Notes: generated by a model from the sequence alone, not told the origin. Shown: positions 1 through 7,037, counted from the stretch's first letter. The stretch is 9,680 nt of DNA from an uncultured Kouleothrix sp. (GCA_937858455.1 CALLYN010000079.1:1-9680); one strand, 5' to 3'. A program made the numbers and translations.

Positions 1-978
1 CTGGTGGGCCGCGCCGCCGGCCTGCTGGGCCAGCCCGACGACGCCGCGCGCTACCTGGGCCTTGCCGCCGAGGTGCGGGCAGCCTTCGCCCGCGAGTATG
101 TGACGCCAGCCGGCCGGGTGCTTAACGACGCCGCCACTGCCTACGCGCTGGCGCTGCAGTTCGGGCTGCTGCCCGAGCCGGCGCAGCGCCAGCACGCCGC
201 CGAGCGCTTGGTGGCGCTGCTGCGCGCCGGCGGCTACCAGATCAGCACCGGCTTTGTTGGCACGCCGCTGATCTGCGACGCGCTGTGCGATGCCGGCCAG
301 CACCGCGCCGCCTACCGCCTGCTGATGCAGCGCGAGTGCCCGGCCTGGCTGTACCCGGTGACGATGGGCGCGACGACGATCTGGGAGCGCTGGGACAGCC
401 TGCTGCCCGATGGCTCGGTCAACCCCGGCGAGATGACCTCGTTCAACCACTACGCCCTCGGCGCGGTGGCCGACTGGCTTCACCGCACCGTGGGCGGCCT
501 CGCGCCGGCCGCGCCGGGCTACCGGCAGATAGCAATCGCGCCTCGGCCGGGCGGCGGCCTCAGCAGCGCGCGCGCCAGCCACCGCACGCCCTACGGCCTG
601 GCCGAGTGCGCCTGGTCGATCGCCGATGGCCTCATCACCGTCACCGCCGTGATACCGCCGAACACCAGCGCCAGCGTGAGCCTGCCCGGCGCCGACGGCG
701 CGCCGATCGAGGTGGGCGCCGGCACGCACCGCTGGCAGTACCGCTACCACGACCCCGACGCGCGCCCGCCACTGCGGCTCGACAGCCTGGTGGGCGAGTT
801 CATCGACGACGCAGGCGCGTGGGCGATGCTGGCAGACGCGCTCGCCGGGCAGCGTAGCAGCTTTATTCGCTCGGCGCTGCCGCGCCAGAGCAACCTGGCG
901 CTGCGCGAGGCACTGGCCAGGCTGCCGAACGCCGGCCAGGTGCTTGCCGCGCTTGAGCAGGCGCTCGCCGCGCGCTGA
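1..978 (+). CDS. GH78 family alpha-L-rhamnosidase, C-terminal part (5' end outside window)
   Basis: The reading frame is open from the first base, so the true start lies upstream and only about 325 C-terminal residues are visible. Members of GH78 hydrolyse terminal alpha-L-rhamnose from plant and microbial glycans by an inverting mechanism. Counting from the first codon in the window, the end of the (alpha/alpha)6 barrel carries GFVGTPLICDAL (about 84-95), the WERWD motif at 128-132 and SFNHYALGAVADWLHR (about 147-162). The Glu in WERWD fits the general base of this family. A C-terminal beta-sandwich follows (about 170-250, with the typical IAIAPRPGGGLSSARAS stretch), then a helical tail of about 75 residues rich in Ala and Leu. 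Only 169 bp separate it from rhaEW on the same strand, which supports rhamnose as the substrate. No clear terminator follows the stop. The family call is firm; substrate specificity is inferred from family and neighbour. Confidence 0.88.
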   Translation: MVGRAAGLLGQPDDAARYLGLAAEVRAAFAREYVTPAGRVLNDAATAYALALQFGLLPEPAQRQHAAERLVALLRAGGYQISTGFVGTPLICDALCDAGQHRAAYRLLMQRECPAWLYPVTMGATTIWERWDSLLPDGSVNPGEMTSFNHYALGAVADWLHRTVGGLAPAAPGYRQIAIAPRPGGGLSSARASHRTPYGLAECAWSIADGLITVTAVIPPNTSASVSLPGADGAPIEVGAGTHRWQYRYHDPDARPPLRLDSLVGEFIDDAGAWAMLADALAGQRSSFIRSALPRQSNLALREALARLPNAGQVLAALEQALAAR

Positions 979-1026
979 TGCAGGCTCGCGAAAGCGCGGC
1001 TCGGCGGGCATGCCGGCACCCTGCCA

Positions 1027-1056
1027 GCATCGGCTTGTCGTATACTATGCCGATGC
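1027..1056 (+). promoter_or_regulatory. Candidate rhaEW promoter and operator
   Basis: A perfect 8-bp inverted repeat, GCATCGGC at 1027-1034 and GCCGATGC at 1049-1056, brackets the -10-like box TATACT at 1041-1046. No convincing -35 hexamer lies 16-18 bp upstream, as expected for an activated or regulated promoter. It lies about 90 bp before the rhaEW start. A dimeric sugar-responsive repressor or activator could bind here, but the regulator is not in the window. Promoter and operator roles are inferred from position and symmetry only. Confidence 0.4.
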
Positions 1057-1147
1057 GAGTTTCGAAAACATTGGCGTGCTCCGCGTCGCCGGCCGTGCGC
1101 CGTGATCGCGCCCGCTCAAAGCTGCTTACCGCCAATAGGAGAACGTT

Positions 1148-3340
1148 ATGGCACTCGATCAATTAGCATTTCAGCATGTGCGCTACGCCTGGGACGACGC
1201 CATCGCCGACGCGCTCGACCCCGTCGGCCGCCTGGTCTACCGCTCGAACCTCCTCGGCAGCGACCAGCGCATCACCAACACCGGCGGCGGCAACACATCC
1301 TCGAAGATCGTCGAGACCGACCCGCTGAGCGGCCAGCCGGCCGAGGTGCTGTGGGTCAAGGGCTCTGGCGGCGACCTGCGCACCGCCAAGCGCGAAAACT
1401 TCTCGTCGCTGTATCTCGACAAGCTGCGCGGCTTGCAGCAGCACTACCACCACGCGCCGGTGCGCGGCCCCAAGACGCCGATCGAAGACGCGATCGTCGA
1501 CCTGTACCGCCACTGCACCTTCAACCTCAACCCGCGCCCCTCCTCGATCGACACCCCGCTGCATGGCTTCGTGCCGTCTCGCCATGTCGACCATATGCAC
1601 CCCAACGCGGTGATCGCCATCGCCGCCGCGAAGAACTCCGAGCGGCTCACGCGCGAGATCTATGGCGACGCGGTGATCTGGACGCCCTGGCAGCGCCCCG
1701 GCTTCGACCTCGGCCTGATCCTCGAGCGCATCTGCGCCGAGCACCCGCACGCCTCTGGCGTGATCCTCGGCAGCCACGGCCTGATCAACTGGGCCGACGA
1801 CGACAAAGCCTGCTACGAGCTGACGCTCGACCTGATCGAGCGCGCCGCGCGCTATATCGAGGCCCACGACAAGGGCGAGGCGACGTTTGGCGGCCAGCAG
1901 TACCAGCCGCTCGACGAGGCGCCGCGCCGCGCGCTGCTCGCCACGCTTCTGCCCTGGCTGCGCGGCCAGATCAGCCAGAACAAGCGCGTCGTCGGCACCG
2001 TGCAGGACGACGCGACCATCCTGCGCTTCGTGAACAGCCACGACGCCGCGCGCCTCGCCGCGCTGGGCACCTCGTGCCCCGACCACTTCCTGCGCACCAA
2101 GATCAAGCCGCTGTATGTCGACTGGAACCCGCAGGCCGAGGACGTGGACGCGCTCAAGCAGAAGCTCGCCGCCGGGCTGGCGCAGTATCGCCAAGACTAC
2201 GCGGCCTACTACCAGGCGCACATGCACGCCGACTCGCCGGCCATGCGCGATCCGAACCCGACGGTGATCCTCATCCCCGGCCTGGGCATGATCGCCTGGG
2301 GCAAAGACAAGAGCGAATCGCGCGTGACGGCCGAGTTCTACAACTGCGCCGTGGAGGTGATGCGCGGCGCTGAGGCGATCGACGAGTACACGGCGCTGCC
2401 GCTGCAAGAGGCGTTCGACATCGAATACTGGCTGCTCGAAGAGGCCAAGCTGCAGCGCCAGCCGCCCGAGCAGGAGCTGGCGCGCCAGGTGATCGCCGTG
2501 GTGGGCGGCGGGAATGGCATTGGCCGCGAGGCGGCGCTGCGGCTGGCGCGCGAGGGCGCGCACATCGTGTGCGTCGACCGCGACACGGCCGGCGCGGAGG
2601 CCACGGCTCGCGCGATCATCGAGAAGCACGGGCAGGGCATCGGCGTGGCCGGCAGCGGGATCTCTGGCTGCGGGCCGGCGATCGGGCTGCACGCCGACAT
2701 CACCGACCGGGGCAGCATCCGCGCGATGCTCGAGCAGGCGGTGCTGGCGTATGGCGGCCTCGACGCAGTGGCGGTGACGGCGGGCGTGTTCGTTGCGCCG
2801 GATACGGCCGGGCGCATCCCCGATGAGAAGTGGGCGCAGACGTTCGCGATCAATGTGACCGGGCTGTACCTCGTGGCCGACGAGGCGGCGGCGCTGTGGC
2901 GCTCGCAGGGGCTGCCGGCCAGCCTGGTGCTGACAACCTCGGTGAACGCGGTGGTGGCGAAGAAGGGCAGCCTGGCCTACGATACCAGCAAGGCCGCCGC
3001 CAACCACCTGGTGCGCGAGCTGGCGGTGGAGCTGGCGCCACTGGTGCGGGTGAACGGCGTGGCCCCGGCGACGGTGGTCGAGGGCAGCACCATGTTCCCG
3101 CGCGAGCGCGTGATGAGCTCGCTGGCGAAGTACGGAATCGCGTACAGCGAGGACGAGGCGACCGAGCGATTGCGCGGCAAGCTGGCGCAGTTCTACGCCG
3201 ACCGCACCTTGCTGAAGCGGCCGATCACCCCGGCCGACCAGGCCGAGGCGATCTTTCTGCTGCTGACGCAGCGACTGCGCCAGACAACCGGGCAGATCCT
3301 GACGGTCGACGGCGGGCTGCAAGAGGCGTTTCTCGGCTAA
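1148..3340 (+). CDS. rhaEW: Bifunctional L-rhamnulose-1-phosphate aldolase / L-lactaldehyde dehydrogenase (RhaEW type)
   Basis: This 730-residue cytoplasmic fusion covers the last steps of phosphorylated L-rhamnose catabolism. It cleaves rhamnulose-1-phosphate to dihydroxyacetone phosphate and L-lactaldehyde, then performs NAD-linked oxidation of the lactaldehyde. Residues 1 to about 435 are a class II aldolase/adducin-like domain, with TGGGNTSSK (45-53), a probable metal-binding HVDHMHP (146-152) and GSHG (208-211). Residues about 447-730 are a short-chain dehydrogenase: GGGNGIG cofactor loop (453-459), N569, and catalytic S598, Y611 and K615 (YDTSK). The end, GQILTVDGG near 715-723, is typical of SDRs. 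A Gly-rich insertion (about 497-512) precedes the third Rossmann strand. The ATG has AGGAG at 1137-1141, 6 bp upstream. Proteins of this architecture from Chloroflexus aurantiacus and Bacillus subtilis have been shown biochemically to have both activities. The GH78 gene upstream agrees with the role. Confidence 0.93.
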   Translation: MALDQLAFQHVRYAWDDAIADALDPVGRLVYRSNLLGSDQRITNTGGGNTSSKIVETDPLSGQPAEVLWVKGSGGDLRTAKRENFSSLYLDKLRGLQQHYHHAPVRGPKTPIEDAIVDLYRHCTFNLNPRPSSIDTPLHGFVPSRHVDHMHPNAVIAIAAAKNSERLTREIYGDAVIWTPWQRPGFDLGLILERICAEHPHASGVILGSHGLINWADDDKACYELTLDLIERAARYIEAHDKGEATFGGQQYQPLDEAPRRALLATLLPWLRGQISQNKRVVGTVQDDATILRFVNSHDAARLAALGTSCPDHFLRTKIKPLYVDWNPQAEDVDALKQKLAAGLAQYRQDYAAYYQAHMHADSPAMRDPNPTVILIPGLGMIAWGKDKSESRVTAEFYNCAVEVMRGAEAIDEYTALPLQEAFDIEYWLLEEAKLQRQPPEQELARQVIAVVGGGNGIGREAALRLAREGAHIVCVDRDTAGAEATARAIIEKHGQGIGVAGSGISGCGPAIGLHADITDRGSIRAMLEQAVLAYGGLDAVAVTAGVFVAPDTAGRIPDEKWAQTFAINVTGLYLVADEAAALWRSQGLPASLVLTTSVNAVVAKKGSLAYDTSKAAANHLVRELAVELAPLVRVNGVAPATVVEGSTMFPRERVMSSLAKYGIAYSEDEATERLRGKLAQFYADRTLLKRPITPADQAEAIFLLLTQRLRQTTGQILTVDGGLQEAFLG

Positions 3341-3347
3341 TACGCTG

Positions 3348-3472
3348 TTCGCTTGATCACGTATCGATTGTGTTGCACGACGTGGCTTCGCCACGTCGTG
3401 CAACACAATACGAAGTTTGGGGGTGGCGAAGCCGCCCCCAACCCTCCACCAAAGTATAAGTAATCAAGCGAA
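3348..3472. repeat. REPIN/MITE-like palindromic intergenic element with two internal hairpins
   Basis: The ends form a 17-bp inverted repeat with 15 matches: TTCGCTTGATCACGTAT at 3348-3364 against the complement of 3456-3472. Inside are two stem-loops. The first has a perfect 20-bp stem (3367-3386 with 3390-3409), and the second an 11-bp stem with one G-T pair (3417-3427 with 3431-3441). Their tips are GGCTTCGCC and its complement GGCGAAGCC, so they are oppositely oriented copies of one small motif, the arrangement seen in REPINs. The element starts 8 bp after the rhaEW stop. Neither hairpin is followed by a T-run, so it is not a standard terminator. It has no coding capacity; if mobile, it would depend on a transposase supplied elsewhere. 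The structure is seen directly; mobility is inferred. Confidence 0.75.
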
Positions 3473-3648
3473 TGCTGCGGTTTCGCGCGGCTGTGAAGTT
3501 TTCTTTACGCCGAGGAGCGAAGCTGTTCCCGTGCACTGCGCCGGGCCGTGCTATGCTGCGCCCAGTCGGTCTTGGCCGGCCGCGCGTGTCGCTTGCCGAA
3601 TCTCCGGGGCTCTTTTAGGTGCGCGGCCGGCGAGGGAGGAGCAGTGCT
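3473..3648 (+). promoter_or_regulatory. Intergenic leader of the CoA-binding gene: possible extended -10 and 5' UTR hairpin
   Basis: No gene is evident here. An extended -10-like box, TGC followed by TATGCT, lies at 3549-3557 with no clear -35 element. Downstream is an 11-bp perfect inverted repeat (3575-3585 with 3621-3631, GC-only) enclosing about 35 nt. It ends 2 nt before the purine-rich Shine-Dalgarno stretch at 3634-3641. The loop contains TCTCC (3601-3605), which could pair with the Shine-Dalgarno bases as a pseudoknot. The leader would be about 80 nt. The pairing is visible; promoter use and regulation are inferred. Confidence 0.3.
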
Positions 3649-4143
3649 ATGGCTACCGAAACAGCCGCGCCGCAGACGCTTGGTGCCAAGATCAGCGACT
3701 TTCTGGCGCAGCGGCGGATCGCCGTCGCCGGCATCTCGGCCGCGCGCGCGACGCCCGGCAACATGATCTATCGCAAGCTCAAGGCTGCAGGCTACGAGGT
3801 GTTTGGTATAAGCACCAGCGCGCCGGTGTTCGAGGGCGACGCGTGCTACCCGACGGTGCAGGCCATCCCTGGCGGCGTCGACGGCGTGGTGATCGCCACC
3901 CGCCCGGCGCTAACCGAAGCGCTGGTGCGCCAGTGCGCGGCGGTCGGCGTCGCGCGGGTGTGGATGCACGAGTCGATGATCCACGGCGGCACCAGCGCCT
4001 CGCCCGAGGCGGCGGTATTCTGCTACGAGCACGGCATCACGCTGATCGCCGGCGCCTGCCCGATGATGTACTGCCAGCCGGTCGACTTCGGCCACACCTG
4101 CATGCGCTGGATGATGCGCGCCACCGGCAGCCTGCCGAAGTAG
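3649..4143 (+). CDS. CoA-binding (Rossmann-like) domain protein
   Basis: This 164-residue soluble protein belongs to the small single-domain CoA_binding family (YccU-like). Its fold matches the nucleotide-binding domain of succinyl-CoA synthetase alpha chains. The Rossmann start IAVAGISAARATPGN lies at 24-38, followed by KLKAAGYEVFGI (44-54), VDGVVIATRP (77-86), the VWMHESMIHGG region (104-114) and ITLIAGACPMMYC (130-142). The end, PVDFGHTCMRWMMRATGSLPK, is typical of the longer members. The catalytic domains of CoA ligases are absent, and the physiological role of this family is largely unknown, so none is assigned. The ATG at 3649 is preferred over an in-frame GTG at 3619 because AGGAG (3637-3641) is 7 bp before it. 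It converges on yhbY, with 9 bp between the two stop codons. Confidence 0.85.
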   Translation: MATETAAPQTLGAKISDFLAQRRIAVAGISAARATPGNMIYRKLKAAGYEVFGISTSAPVFEGDACYPTVQAIPGGVDGVVIATRPALTEALVRQCAAVGVARVWMHESMIHGGTSASPEAAVFCYEHGITLIAGACPMMYCQPVDFGHTCMRWMMRATGSLPK

Positions 4144-4152
4144 CGCCGGCGG

Positions 4153-4458
4153 CTACTCGCGCGGCAGGTCGATCTTGCGGCGCTCGGCGTCGGGCTGGCG
4201 GCGGTAGATGATCGCGATATTGCCGATCACGCCGACCAGCTCGGCGCGCAGATGGCCGGCCAGTTCCTCGGCCAACTCGCGCCTCTCGTCTTTCAGGTCG
4301 TTGAACTTGACCTTGATCAGCTCGTGGGTGTCGATCGCGATTCCGGCCGACTCGAACAGGCTGTCGCTCAGGCCGTTTTTGCCGATATGCACGATCGGCT
4401 TCAGATCGTGCGCGAGCCTGCGCAGAAACTGGCGCTGGCTTTGCGAGATGCTTGCCAC
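4153..4458 (-). CDS. yhbY: YhbY-family CRM-domain RNA-binding protein
   Basis: This 101-residue protein matches the CRS1/YhbY (CRM) domain over nearly its whole length. The pattern includes LKPIVHIGKNGLSDSLFES (about 19-37) with the conserved GxxG-type loop around IGKNG, HELIKVKFND (45-54), and the closing strand VIGNIAIIYRR (about 77-87). Family members associate with pre-50S ribosomal particles and are thought to aid ribosome assembly. Start is GTG at 4458, with AAGGA about 10 bp upstream on the minus strand; no in-frame ATG offers a better start. It is the last gene of the probable idi2-recF-yhbY unit, 93 bp after recF. That gap contains a decayed copy of the palindromic element seen near 3400. 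Its 3' end nearly abuts the convergent CoA-binding gene. Confidence 0.9.
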   Translation of the reverse strand: MASISQSQRQFLRRLAHDLKPIVHIGKNGLSDSLFESAGIAIDTHELIKVKFNDLKDERRELAEELAGHLRAELVGVIGNIAIIYRRQPDAERRKIDLPRE

Positions 4459-4498
4459 TGAATGTGTTTCCTTTCAATTGTTTTGCGATGCCCTGCCC

Positions 4499-4543
4499 GG
4501 CGAAGCCGCCCCCAAACCCCACTATAACGCATGTGATCAGGCG
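4499..4543. repeat. Decayed half copy of the palindromic element at 3348-3472
   Basis: Bases 4499-4515 match 3425-3441 exactly over 17 nt (GGCGAAGCCGCCCCCAA). Downstream, CTATAA and GTGATCAGGCG correspond to GTATAA and GTAATCAAGCG of the first element. The block is 45 bp here against 46 bp there. The left half, including the 20-bp hairpin, is missing, and the G-rich arm of the second hairpin is lost, leaving only CGGC-GAA-GCCG. It lies between recF and yhbY. A common origin with the first element is a strong inference from order and spacing. Confidence 0.6.
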
Positions 4544-4551
4544 GTGTGATA

Positions 4552-5751
4552 TTACGAAGGGTACAGCCGCCCGTTGTCGACGCGGATCTTTTTGGCGCGC
4601 GCCAGAAATGCCGCGTCGAAATCCTCCATGCCCGTGGCCGTCACCAGCGTCTGTTGGTCGGGGCGCGCGAGCGTGCCAAGCAGGTGGGCGCGGCGCTCGG
4701 CGTCCAGCTCCGAGAGCAAGTCGTCGAGCAGCAGCACCGGCGCGTCGCCGGCGCGGGCGTGCATCAGCTCGGCCTCGCCCAGCTTCAGCGCCAGCGTAGC
4801 GCTGCGCTGCTGGCCGCGCGAGCCGTAGGTGCCAACGCCAATGTTGCCCATGGCCAGCAGCAGGTCGTCGCGGTGCGGCCCGATCAGCGTTTGCCCACGG
4901 CCGATCTCCTCGTCGCGCAGGCGCCCGAGGTGCGCCAGAAAGGCCGCCTCGATCGCGCGCTCGTCGCCAATATCGCCCAGGCCGGCCACGCTGCTCTGGT
5001 AGGTGGCGATCAGGGGGGTGTCGCCGGCGGTCACCCTGCGGAAGATTGGCCCGATCAGGCCGTTCAGCTCGTGCACCGCCAGCATGCGCTCGCGCAGCAC
5101 ATACGCGCCGGCGAGCGTCAGCTCGCGATCCCAGAAGGCCAGCTCGTCTTCGGCGCCGCGCTGTGGCCGGCGGCGCTCGCGCCAGGCGCGCAGCAGGCTA
5201 TTGCGCTGCTGCACCACCTTCTGGTAGTGCGAGAGCGTGCGCACATACCGGCCGTTGAGCTGCGAGAGCGTCACGTCGAGGTAGCGGCGGCGCTCGGCCG
5301 GGGCGCCAGTCACGAGCGCCAGGTCGGCCGGGGTGAACAGCACCACCCGCAGGTTGCCCACCAGGTCGAGCGCGCGCACTGCCTTGCGGTCGACGCGCAC
5401 GGTTTTCAGCGAGGCGCCGCTGGCCGGCGGGCCGGCCACCGTGCTGCTGGCCTCGTCGGCGCGGCGCTGCACGATCACCTCGAGCCGCACCTTGCCGTCG
5501 CTGCGCTTCAGCTCGCACAGCAGCCGCGCGAATGGCGGCGTGCCGATGTCGCCCTGCGCATCCCAGCGCACCAGCTCGCGATCGGCCCCGGCGCGCGGCG
5601 AGCGGGTGGTGGCCAAGTAGAACAGCGCCTCGAGGATGGTGGTTTTGCCGGCGGCGTTCGGCCCGTAGAACAGCGTCGTTCCCGGCTCGAGGCTCAGCTC
5701 AAGCCGGTCGTAGGAGCGGAAATCGCGCAGCGACAGGTGGGTTACATGCAT
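4552..5751 (-). CDS. recF: DNA replication and repair protein RecF
   Basis: RecF is a cytoplasmic SMC/ABC-like ATPase that, with RecO and RecR, loads RecA on gapped single-stranded DNA. The 399 residues are a little longer than common RecFs (about 360-370). [14 protein letters not shown] is the usual N-terminus. Walker A is GPNAAGKT (30-37), the ABC signature GSRGQQRS lies at 310-317, Walker B is VLLLDD (339-344) and the D-loop is SELD (347-350). The family string IGPHRDD lies just before the signature. Extra residues around 95-115 (Ala/Ser/Gly-rich) account for much of the added length. There is no good Shine-Dalgarno before ATG 5751; a 21-codon open frame beginning at the idi2 stop runs across the recF start, suggesting translational coupling. 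It lies next to idi2 rather than dnaA, dnaN or gyrB, its common partners in many bacteria. Confidence 0.95.
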   Translation of the reverse strand: MHVTHLSLRDFRSYDRLELSLEPGTTLFYGPNAAGKTTILEALFYLATTRSPRAGADRELVRWDAQGDIGTPPFARLLCELKRSDGKVRLEVIVQRRADEASSTVAGPPASGASLKTVRVDRKAVRALDLVGNLRVVLFTPADLALVTGAPAERRRYLDVTLSQLNGRYVRTLSHYQKVVQQRNSLLRAWRERRRPQRGAEDELAFWDRELTLAGAYVLRERMLAVHELNGLIGPIFRRVTAGDTPLIATYQSSVAGLGDIGDERAIEAAFLAHLGRLRDEEIGRGQTLIGPHRDDLLLAMGNIGVGTYGSRGQQRSATLALKLGEAELMHARAGDAPVLLLDDLLSELDAERRAHLLGTLARPDQQTLVTATGMEDFDAAFLARAKKIRVDNGRLYPS

Positions 5752-5807
5752 GGCATTTGGCTGCCGGCAGCCGGCAGCGATCGGTCGGCGGGCTGGCGGC
5801 TGTTCAT
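5742..5807 (-). other. 21-codon overlap ORF linking the idi2 stop to the recF start
   Basis: An ATG at 5807-5805 overlaps the idi2 stop as ATGA. The frame runs 21 codons and ends in TAA at 5744-5742, inside codons 3 and 4 of recF. Within this span the minus strand has no clear Shine-Dalgarno for recF and contains GC palindromes (such as GCTGCCGGCAGC). It may let ribosomes that finish idi2 continue to the recF start by reinitiation. The peptide itself has no recognisable features. The overlaps are seen; function is inferred and the peptide may be incidental. Confidence 0.3.
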
Positions 5808-6841
5808 AGTTGCTCCAGCTTCAGCCTGCGCAGCGCCCGCAGGTCGGCGCAGCCGCTGCAGAACATGGCGATCCGCAGCTCGTCGATAAATGCCTGCAGC
5901 CCGGCGATCACCGTGCCGGTGCCGCCGGCGTCGGCGGCGGGGCCGAGGGCGGGCTTGGCGGTGCCGCACAGATCGGCGCCCAGCGCGATCGCCTTAGCAA
6001 TATCGACGCCGCTGCGCACGCCGCCGCTGCCGATCAGGGTGGTGGTGGGCAGAGCCGCGCGCACCTGGCAGATCGCCTCGGTGGTTGGCAGGCCCCAGCC
6101 GGCGAAGGCGCTTGCGACGCGCACGCCGGCCGCGCTGCTGTGGCGGAAGCGCTCGACCTCGCTCCAGCTGGTGCCGCCCGCGCCGGCCACATCGATGCCC
6201 CACACTCCCGCGTCGACGAGGCGCCGCGCCGTGGCCGCGCCGATGCCGTTGCCTACCTCCTTGGCGATCACCGGCACGTCGAGCGCGCGGCACACCTGCT
6301 CGATCTTGCGCAGCAGCCCCTTGAAATTGGTGTTGCCCTCGGGCTGCACTGCCTCTTGCAGCGGGTTGAAGTGCAGGATCAGCGCGTCGGCCTCGATCAT
6401 CTCGACCGCGCGGCGGCACTCGTCGGCGCCGTAGCCGTAGTTCAGCTGCACCGCGCCGAGGTTCGCCAGCAGCGGGATCGTCGGCGCCACTTGGCGCACC
6501 TGGTAGGTGTAGGCCAGCCTGGCGTCGGCGATCGCCGAGCGCTGCGAGCCAACCCCCATCGCCAGCCCGAGCGCCTCGGCGGCCTCGGCCAGCGCCAGGT
6601 TGATCCGCTCGACATCGTGCGCGCCGCCAGTCATCGAGCTGATCAGCAGCGGCGCGCGCAGCCGCTTGCCTAGGAACGTGGCCGACATGTCCACCTCGGC
6701 CAGGTCGATCTCGGGGGCGGCCTCGTGCGGCAGGCGGTAGCTCGCGAAGCCGGTGTACACACCCTTGGCGGCCACGTCCTCGTCGAGCACGATCCGCACG
6801 TGATCGAGCTTGCGGCTGCTGGTGGTATCGTTATCGTTCAT
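5804..6841 (-). CDS. fni: Type 2 isopentenyl-diphosphate delta-isomerase (FMN-dependent)
   Basis: The enzyme interconverts isopentenyl and dimethylallyl diphosphate in the cytoplasm, using reduced FMN, NAD(P)H and Mg2+; this supplies isoprenoids such as carotenoids, quinones and lipid tails. The 345 residues have the family's usual length and TIM-barrel motifs: RKLDH (10-14), SSMTGG (68-73), GSQR (98-101), NLGAVQL (127-133), HFNPLQE (157-163), KEVGNG (194-199), VAGAGGTSW (218-226) and GSGGVRSG (271-278). In HxNxxQE, Q162 and E163 match the proposed catalytic Gln and the Mg-binding Glu. The following PEG is followed by Asn where many relatives have Asp. ATG 6841 has a weak AAAGG about 5 bp upstream, and a good promoter sits about 45 bp further up. 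It is first in the unit with recF and yhbY, and divergent from the cyclophilin gene. Confidence 0.95.
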   Translation of the reverse strand: MNDNDTTSSRKLDHVRIVLDEDVAAKGVYTGFASYRLPHEAAPEIDLAEVDMSATFLGKRLRAPLLISSMTGGAHDVERINLALAEAAEALGLAMGVGSQRSAIADARLAYTYQVRQVAPTIPLLANLGAVQLNYGYGADECRRAVEMIEADALILHFNPLQEAVQPEGNTNFKGLLRKIEQVCRALDVPVIAKEVGNGIGAATARRLVDAGVWGIDVAGAGGTSWSEVERFRHSSAAGVRVASAFAGWGLPTTEAICQVRAALPTTTLIGSGGVRSGVDIAKAIALGADLCGTAKPALGPAADAGGTGTVIAGLQAFIDELRIAMFCSGCADLRALRRLKLEQL

Positions 6842-6885
6842 GTGGGCCTTTGGCAGAGCTGTGCTTGGTGCGCATTCGCCCGCAG

Positions 6886-6915
6886 ATCATACCCAATCTC
6901 CTGGTGCTGTGTCAA
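6886..6915 (-). promoter_or_regulatory. Sigma-70-type promoter of fni (idi2)-recF-yhbY
   Basis: Read on the minus strand, TTGACA (6915-6910, full consensus) is followed after 18 bp by TATGAT (6891-6886, five of six). The predicted start near 6879 gives a leader of about 38 nt before the fni ATG. It is the best consensus promoter in the window and is back-to-back with the cyclophilin promoter. Confidence 0.65.
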
Positions 6916-6954
6916 ATGGCCTGGCTCGCGCGTGCTTCTCAGCAGATCTTTAGC

Positions 6955-6981
6955 TTGTCGCCGGAGGCGATCGAGTATAAT
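6955..6981 (+). promoter_or_regulatory. Candidate promoter of the cyclophilin gene
   Basis: A perfect TATAAT lies at 6976-6981. The best -35 candidate is TTGTCG at 6955-6960, four of six consensus bases with a short 15-bp spacer. The predicted leader is about 50 nt, ending with AGAGGAG at 7023-7029, 8 bp before the chosen GTG start. Confidence 0.5.
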
Positions 6982-7037
6982 AGCCGCTGGCATATCGCCG
7001 CACCAGCCAATCTACGCTTGCAAGAGGAGTGTTGCTC

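Noticed and set aside
979..1020. A terminator after the GH78 gene
   Set aside because: Only short 4-bp pairings are present, without a T-run. Read-through toward rhaEW is possible.
1163..3406. A 747-codon open frame on the minus strand opposite rhaEW
   Set aside because: It shadows a confident gene: its translation is His/Arg/Gln/Val-rich with no family motifs, and its openness follows from the strong third-position GC bias of rhaEW.
3367..3441. The two hairpins after rhaEW as an intrinsic terminator
   Set aside because: Neither stem is followed by a T-run on either strand, and both sit inside the terminal repeats of a larger palindromic element. They may still slow transcription.
3417..4211. 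A 264-codon plus-strand frame starting in the palindromic element
   Set aside because: It runs through the hairpins and then out of frame across the CoA-binding gene, with no family resemblance.
4546..5889. A 447-codon plus-strand frame opposite recF
   Set aside because: It has a low-complexity His/Arg/Ala/Gln composition, no motifs, and lies fully opposite a well-supported recF.
5810..6673. A 287-codon plus-strand frame opposite fni
   Set aside because: It is a composition-driven shadow of a gene with full family motifs.
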